Part shown: piece by piece, positions 58,901 through 64,000 of the stretch
How positions within the stretch are numbered: position 1 is the first letter of the stretch
Layout of the letters: each line of letters begins with the position of its first letter
From: Gonatopus flavifemur
Lineage: Eukaryota > Arthropoda > Insecta > Hymenoptera > Dryinidae
Assembly (NCBI GenBank): GCA_018340375.1
Contig: JAFFJZ010000052.1
Span: forward strand, 806,001-870,000
DNA: 64,000 nucleotides
Direction: 5' to 3'
The notes under the pieces: generated by a model
Databases searched by the model: none
Seen by the model: the letters and a program-made list of their open reading frames with translations, nothing else
Told to the model about the DNA's origin: nothing
Translations under genes and position numbers: made by a program

Positions 58901-59761
58901 CAACTTGAGAAAAAAAAAGTTTTGAGCTAGCAGTGCTATCTCTTGGTGAGCGCAGGAACTTTTCAACCAACCTGTATGTATGTTCTACGAATATTCGAAG
59001 TATATTCCATGCACATTCTAATGAGACCATTTTATAGGTGCTATGTACATTCATCGAATATACGTAGTCGAATATACGATCGTACGTCAAACGAACGTCG
59101 ATTGAATGGATATCGTACATTTCGAATATCCTATGCACATACCAAGTATACGTAAAATAGTCTCATTCGAACATTCTATGAACGCTCATTGTATGCTCTT
59201 TGAATCTTATTCGTACATTCTATGAACGTTTCTATTTCGTATATACGTTGAACTTCCATTGCTGCTTGGGTGTAGATTAGTTCATGTGATCGTATCTAGC
59301 GGTGAGTTTGCTAGCGGTGACTTATTATTTTCGGGAGGGACTACTACATCCAGATGAGAAAAACAGATTGTAAAATCAAAATCGGAGTAATTGGAAGATT
59401 TTTAATTCATTTTTCTGAATTGGATTTATTTTTCTTAGTCCCTTCCGGAAATAGTGAAAGTCACCGTTAGCGAACTCACCGCTAGATACCATCCCATAAT
59501 TAGTTGAACTTTGCGACAGATTTTGTCACATTCAAATCCCGGAAGTATTGAAAGTTCATTGCGTTTTTCTCAGTGTGTGCACTTTCTAATACCTCCATGT
59601 TTTATATGAAAATTGTTCTTCCCACTATTACAGATGAGACTTTCTATTTACAAACTGAAACCGTTGATAATTCATCGTTAATTGATGAAACACAGATGTC
59701 TGAAGAACAACTTGCCAAGGGTTATAAGGCTCCATTGAAATTCCAACCTCCACAAAATTAA
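46922..59761 (+). CDS. Candidate secreted-protein gene, interrupted by element 2
   Basis: A candidate host gene. Exon 1 at 46922-46982 starts at an ATG directly after an acceptor, so a 5' UTR exon lies upstream; it codes a signal-peptide-like start (MPISFVILISICIIWSSH). Exon 2 is 47050-47125 (GERVVPTFASSEMSRQ). Exon 3 begins at 47268 (QITGYVDSVLGRNI) with a weak donor near 47310. Exon 4 is 47788-47989 (GFLPYELSVQKRPTLTF, NISIQYAAAYEG), donor gtaaat. Exon 5 starts at 48101 (VEGYVSVEFLRMSTGS). A last exon at 59634-59761 (DETFYLQTE, KGYKAPLKF) matches in phase if exon 5 ends at 48151. Element 2 lies between. The beta-strand-like pattern recalls Ig-fold or macroglobulin domains, but the family is not recognised. 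The phases agree, except that the exon 3 donor is poor. Confidence 0.5.
48815..49756. mobile_element. 942-bp element with GGTATTCTTGTCGTATGCGGT ends
   Basis: The outer ends pair (ggtattcttgtcgtatgcgg and reverse). CGAACTAT (48807-48814) and CGAATTAT (49757-49764) flank it, an 8-base duplication with one change. Several copies of tgcggtctaccccggtagac and its mirror occur near each end (about 48840-49025 and 49600-49740). The uninterrupted target (cgaactatttttgcaag) is present in the related element near 42045. An 8-base duplication fits hAT or P-like elements. No transposase. Confidence 0.85.
50511..53216 (-). mobile_element. Tc1-type transposon with 0.6-kb inverted repeats
   Basis: The ends cactaccggtcaaaagtatt are exactly inverted at the other end (53216). 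TA lies outside each (50509-50510, 53217-53218). The inverted repeats extend about 609 bases each (50511-51119, 52608-53216) with few mismatches. The transposase is between them. Removal of element plus one TA restores an open frame in the host gene. Confidence 0.95.
51502..52423 (-). pseudogene. Tc1-type transposase, small lesions
   Basis: Cut-and-paste transposase, start MPKTRETSQETR at 52423. The N-terminal helix-turn-helix (SLREISKRVGVTNSTVLYTL) is followed by RSGRSRVTSKEE and a second helix-turn-helix. The first catalytic Asp is in LFTDESKF, the second in LQQDNDPKHTS, and the Glu in NPIELLWDQLD (near 51590). Around 51600-51630 about ten bases are missing before LNPIE and the frame shifts, so the protein is broken. 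The first 260 codons are open. Other sequence between the arms (51120-51500) holds no gene. Confidence 0.92.
54339..56689. other. Internal noncoding part of element 2
   Basis: The region between the gene and the right terminal repeat. Frames at 54311-54529 (minus), 54536-54751 (minus) and 54583-54843 (plus) are unsupported; they lie in sequence with repeated cagaaatattctg-type phrases. It would hold the 5' end and promoter of the DUF7869 gene, which were not located. Confidence 0.5.
57379..57467 (+). other. Possible remainder of the interrupted exon
   Basis: If element 2 and one AATT are removed, the frame of exon 5 (48101-48157) runs straight on here: SFSSGAITDETYQLRVQI, then a TGA at 57465. 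No donor in frame precedes the stop; a good donor (gtaagg, at about 57476) lies beyond it. ITDET recurs in the final exon at 59620-59650, which hints at an exon duplicate. A competing view is that exon 5 ends at the gtaatt donor (48152) and this is intron. Confidence 0.4.
57683..58974 (-). mobile_element. mariner-type element, 1292 bp
   Basis: The inverted ends caggttggttgaaaagtttc and, reversed, caggttggttgaaaagttcc; TA outside each (57681-57682, 58975-58976). The length is typical for a mariner. Transposase lies between. Confidence 0.93.
57780..58797 (-). pseudogene. mariner-type transposase, one stop and one frameshift
   Basis: Start MEKIEYRAVIRFFVLK near 58797. The N-terminal helix-turn-helix region with GRP (GNDPREGRPKTAT) is followed by the first catalytic Asp in ITMDETRIYHH, the second in HQDNAPAHKS and the third in HPPYSPDLAPSDYYLF, the D,D34D pattern of mariner transposases. 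A TGA at about 58192 stands where a Trp codon (TGG) is usual after MASVF. A one- or two-base shift near 57830 displaces the C-terminus, which resumes as HYKGGIKLLEDHWNKCIELL. Otherwise complete. Confidence 0.94.
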
Positions 59762-61120
59762 TAAGTTTTGTTACAACTTTTTATTTTATAAACAAACAAA
59801 TCGTAACACCCGCAAATCAATGTTCAGTGAACTGATTATCGAAGCTTTATTTTGTGTTAAAAATTTCTTCTTAGTTGGTGTTATATATCTTCTTTGCCAT
59901 ATGTTTTCCTCTATTGTAATTTCATTGACTTGAATCCATTCTTTTTCAATGATTCATTTATGGAAAAAATTTTCTTCACAAAACAGTATATACTGTGGTA
60001 ACTTTTTTCCTATAATTCATCATTTTAATGAAAATAATTGTATTGTTTACATTTCTATTCTTGTTCACAAACCAGTGAAATTGAAATATTTCAAAAACAA
60101 TTGTTGATTCTCCTTGATTTCCATTCCTCTTTTGGATTTAGAGAGACAATATGATGAGTGAAGTAGAAGTGATTATTTTATGAATGGATGTGGATACTCG
60201 CTATTACAGGAGATTTATCAATCGATTTCATAGACGCAAGTTTTCTTTAGTTTCTCTAAATTCTTACACAATACAAGTCAAACGCTCAATTACTATCTCA
60301 TACTGTACGAACATTTTTTTTCACGATAATATGAACGGAATCAAATCCCTTGCGAAAAACTACTACATAGGATTCGTATTATGTTTTGTTTACCTAATCA
60401 TTTAATTTTATTTGTCCGTATCATTCATTTGAGACATGATTAGTTAATTTATTCGTTTTATGTAAATTATTATTATTATTTCTTTTCATTCCTTTGTGCA
60501 GCTTAAGATTTGTAATTTTTTCTACGATCACGTGTTCTCATCTATGATTTACAAGAACGTATACGAAAAATATGTGTGCGTGTGCGTGTATGGGCGAATA
60601 ATAATTTCGAATGGACAACTAGAGGGAGATGATGAGGACATGAGTCTGCAGGAGGTGTATTGAATGAAAGTATTTCTTAGAATCAAAGAAATATTCTTTG
60701 TTTTGATGAATTCTCTTTCTCTGTGTATATATCAACACGGATTCAAAGTACCTTGTATATAATCTAAATGTGATTGTTTTCTTGTTTATATTCTTGACAC
60801 ATCGTGGTTCCGAAAAGACATTCAATTCTTTCTTTCTTCCTCTAATGACAGTATGCCATTCACATCACTTGAAAACGTGAAACAATATTCATCTACTACG
60901 TTAATATTTTTTGTTCTCTTTGAACTGCGATAAAAAATATATTTAAAACATTATTGGATGTTGGTATCATATTCAAGGAAAGTTGTAATTGAAAGTTCAA
61001 CACACTGAGCGGACATCTGATCATCGATCGAAATTTTAAACGGTCAGTAAGCTCGTGTTATCTCGAAATAAAATTCACCAAATCATTATTTCATGGATTT
61101 TTTTCCATTCGAACTCATTG
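59762..61120. other. AT-rich, no supported gene
   Basis: The probable 3' UTR of the secreted-protein gene lies here. The frame at 60184-60405 ends in a hydrophobic stretch but has no splice or domain support. Confidence 0.5.
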
Positions 61121-61226
61121 CCCACATAGCACTGAAAGTTCTCTAAACGTTGTCAGAACCTTTAGAGAACTTTAAACGTTATAGAAACGTTCTCAGAATG
61201 TTCTCAAAACTTTCATGCTATGTGGG
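61121..61226. mobile_element. 106-bp MITE with CCCACATAGCA ends
   Basis: Perfect ends cccacatagca/tgctatgtggg enclose repeats of gaacgttc/aaacgtt phrases (gaaagttctc, agaaacgttctcagaa). This kind of small MITE is common in animal genomes. Confidence 0.85.
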
Positions 61227-61885
61227 TGTGTAATCTTATTGTTCATTATTATTCTTATTATTTTCGGATATGACAGAACTTGTGCAATATTCGTATAAAA
61301 TCAATTATAATTTAACAATCGATATGTTTTGTTAATTACTTCATGACTTTCGTATCGATAAAACATCAAATGTCAATAACTGTTCAGGGATGAGTGATTA
61401 TCAAATCTTCAGATTTATATTAGTGAATGAAGAATCAATTGAAATCTGCAAACTCTGTTATTGTTATACTCAGACATTAGGTTCGATCATCAGTGGTTAA
61501 TTAATTTATGAGTCTTGTTAATAAGTGACAAGTGATATAAAGAAAACGGATAATAATAGCAATCAAAAACATTAACGAACAAAGTATTGATGAATTATCT
61601 GGAATAAAAGTTGTTTGTGAATCTTTACAATCAACGATATAGCAGGCGATTTCATAATTTGGAATCTTCAACAGTGAATGTGATTAATCAAATTGTTGAT
61701 TAATACATTGGTGGGACTTGGAATTTGGTCGCTTGACTTTGGTTTGGAAATTCTTCCGTCAAAAGTCGGTACCACAAATTTCAGTGAGTATCATTTCATA
61801 TTGTATTCTTTCTCAGATTGTAAAATTATCGATATTGCAAATGAGGTGCACTTTCCATAATTTCCACCACATTGCTTTTTCTTAG

Positions 61886-62037
61886 TGTGCGCTTGAGTTG
61901 TAAGCATTATTTGATACGTCAAAGAAATGAAAATGTGCCACTATTGGTGGAACATTGGCAGACATTGAAATTGGTAATCAATCAACGTCAAAATTATGAT
62001 CGTAAAAACCTGCGTGTTACAATGCATCAAAGTTGCG
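61886..62037 (+). CDS. Isolated exon of an unknown gene
   Basis: Strong acceptor (attgctttttcttag) and donor (gcg|gtagtg) bound a 152-base open exon with ordinary codon use: VRLSCKHYLIRQRNEN, LLVEHWQTLKLVINQRQNYD, MHQSC. A donor gtgagt at 61784 would close an upstream exon in a compatible phase, with a 102-base intron, but no start codon is found there. The family is not recognised, and later exons would lie beyond the window. Confidence 0.45.
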
Positions 62038-62345
62038 GTAGTGAGTTCACATAAACGAGATTCTACAATCAGGACTACTTAGATTATTCAGATTTCCATA
62101 ATAATGGCAGTTTCGGGATACATCAGCATTTATAGACATCTGTCCTATAATTGATGGTAAATTTATTTCCTCTTGGCGGGAAGGTGATCCTAGAATCAAT
62201 AGGTGCTCACGATATTTTCGGATCATGATCTTCATCCATTTCTTGGGCAATCAATAAAAAATTTCGAAAAATATTTTCCGACTTTTTGATTGATCGAAGA
62301 ATGGATCAGGATTGAGATTAAAAAAAATCGTAAGCACCTAATGTT

Positions 62346-63200
62346 TTGCTCATCTATTTTTGTATGATTCTGTACACAGGGTGTTTCACAATTCATCATT
62401 CACATTTTCATAGCATATTCTACAGTCAAAACACAACAATTTCCCGTTCGAAAGAATTTGATTTTAATCTCAGTTTTTGCGATATGAGCATTTTTAAATT
62501 TCTTTGATCCGCTAATGAAGATCGTAATTTTTGCGCTTTCTCCCTCTCAGCATATACTACAATCCTAAATTGAAGGAATTGTGATCCCGTATGAGTTTCA
62601 GCTCAACTGATTCAAAGCAATTAGATGGGAAAGAAGGAATGTGATAAAAGTGGTGATTTTTGCAAATGTGCATATCTCATCTTTCGAATCTCCAATTTGC
62701 ATGAAATTTGTTTCATGTTCTAATGATATGGTCTCATGCTGGTCTCATATAATTTCCAGTCAAATCGGTTGGGAAGTGAGAAAAATTTTTCCCCCAAACC
62801 TTATATTTTTGGGGAGTTTTTTGAGGATGTGTCTTCATTATATTGTGATGATCCAATTTTACGGAATCTAGCTTCGTTCAAATCAGCCGACTGATGCACA
62901 ATGGGGTGAGGGGCCAAAAAACTGGGCGAAAATCTAGCCAGCCGGCAGAAAGAATGTAGTTTGTGGATGAATGAAGCAATACTTCAATTGTCAGGATTCA
63001 TAACAAGAGGGCCTGATTCCTTTTTTCTTGCTCTTGTATACCAGTTCAAAGGTACCTTTTTTGAGATATAATTCGCGTGACTGAGAAATTGTGAAATGAT
63101 GACGATGTTCTAAGTAGGGACGCATCTACACAGGGTGTCTCAGGATTCATCATTCGGATTTCGCAGAAGCGGTGTATTCTGCAGCCAAAATGAAATAATT
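62346..63200. repeat. Two direct copies of an ACACAGGGTGT repeat end
   Basis: tacacagggtgtttcacaattcatcattc (62371) and tacacagggtgtctcaggattcatcattc (63127) are followed by similar sequence (gcatattctacagtcaaaa / gtgtattctgcagccaaaa; aatttcccgt..; tcagtttttgcgatatga / tcagtttttgagctatga). Related ends occur at 4195 and 45648 (caccctgtata). It is a dispersed repeat. Confidence 0.6.
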
Positions 63201-64000
63201 TCCCGTATAGAAAAAGTTTTTTGGAGGCTCAGTTTTTGAGCTATGATCATTTTTAGACTTTTTTTCAAATCCAAATATCTCAAAAGCATCGTGTGCGGAG
63301 TTGGAGAACGGCGGTCTCTGCTAAAAAATTCCACTACCCTATGATGGTTTGTTCCGAAGCCATAGCGATTTGTAATTTTCGAACTTTCAGCCAATCACTA
63401 TTCAGCAACTTCAAATCTTAATAGCTCTGAAACAAACAATGATAGTACAGTTGAACTTTTTTCCAGAGATTCGCCGTTTTCCAATTTAGCCAATGGTGTC
63501 AAACTGAAGTTTGTAACGGTGCGAACGGGTAATAATACATTCGTACGGTTACAACACCGCGTGATAGTCCAAAAAAATACATAAGTTTACAATAAAATAA
63601 ATAAAAAGTTAATGATAGAATTAAGAAGAAGAGAAGGGCTATCACATTATGGAATAGATCAAAAGAATCGATCGTTTAAGATACAGCGAAAAGTCGTCGA
63701 ACGAACGCGTTATGAAAAAATGTAAACATTGTCGGTACACGGATATGATATGTATTGGAACACCTACACGCATAACTAGTGTAAGAGCGATGACATAATT
63801 GCGTTCGGTCGACGAAAATCGTGAAAGGAGAATCACATGCGAATGCCCTACATATATTTCTCAGAAAGAATTGAAGAGCACAAAAAAATAAGTAATACAT
63901 AATTCATAAAGATGAAAGATCCCTTTTCAATGTATCACAAGTAGCTCAAATAAGATCTTATACTTTGAACTCAAAACTTTATCGAATCTTAATCGAGATC
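63201..64000. other. No gene seen
   Basis: AT-rich. Minus-strand frames at 63140-63394 and 63642-63900 show no recognisable domain. Confidence 0.5.

Overview
This window looks like AT-rich nuclear DNA from an arthropod, most probably an insect. It holds BEL/Pao retroelements, Tc1 and mariner transposons, hAT-type miniatures, a LINE, and a few short spliced exons. There is no operon structure, no rRNA and no CRISPR array. The species cannot be fixed from the sequence, and most recognisable coding sequence belongs to mobile elements.

Layout. 1-2.1 kb: 3' end of a BEL/Pao element (integrase, polypurine tract, LTR start). 2.3-4.8 kb: two elements with CCCTGGTTAA ends, one packed with 65-bp tandem repeats. 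7.5-9.1 kb: a satellite of about 130-bp units. 9.4-12.1 kb: a decayed Tc1 element. 12.7-16.1 kb: four short or non-autonomous elements. 16.4-17.9 kb: LINE reverse transcriptase remains. 17.9-27.0 kb: a second, broken BEL/Pao element split by a 3.1-kb palindromic element with a perfect 9-bp target duplication. 27.3-27.6 kb: a probable Mutator-like protein fragment.

28.8-38.3 kb and 48.2-57.4 kb are the most interesting parts. Each is a DNA transposon with terminal inverted repeats of about 700 bp, a 4-bp A/T target duplication (ATTT, AATT) and a single gene for an uncharacterised RNase-H-like protein. The second gene carries the DFxxN, SDSCGGQN and GHS motifs of the DUF7869 family. The first carries DFAENY, FTDGASQHFKN and HGKGP. 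Both look like transposases of little-described DNA transposons. Each has been bombed by later insertions: a 3.9-kb foldback and a 1.5-kb non-autonomous element in the first, a 942-bp element and a 2.7-kb Tc1 in the second. A 1.4-kb deletion derivative of the second lies at 41.4-42.8 kb.

Host genes are sparse. The best candidate is a small secreted-protein gene on the + strand (exons between 46.9 and 59.8 kb). It has a signal peptide and phase-compatible splice sites, and the 9.2-kb DUF7869 element lies inside its exon 5 or just after its donor site. A further isolated exon lies at 61.9 kb. The rest of 38.3-46.9 kb and 59.8-64 kb is AT-rich sequence in which only weak open frames and small repeats are seen.

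The nesting order can be read directly from target duplications: BEL2 was entered by the 3.1-kb foldback; element 1 by the 3.9-kb foldback (inside its left repeat) and the 1.5-kb element (inside its gene); element 2 by the 942-bp element (inside its left repeat) and Tc1 (inside its gene).
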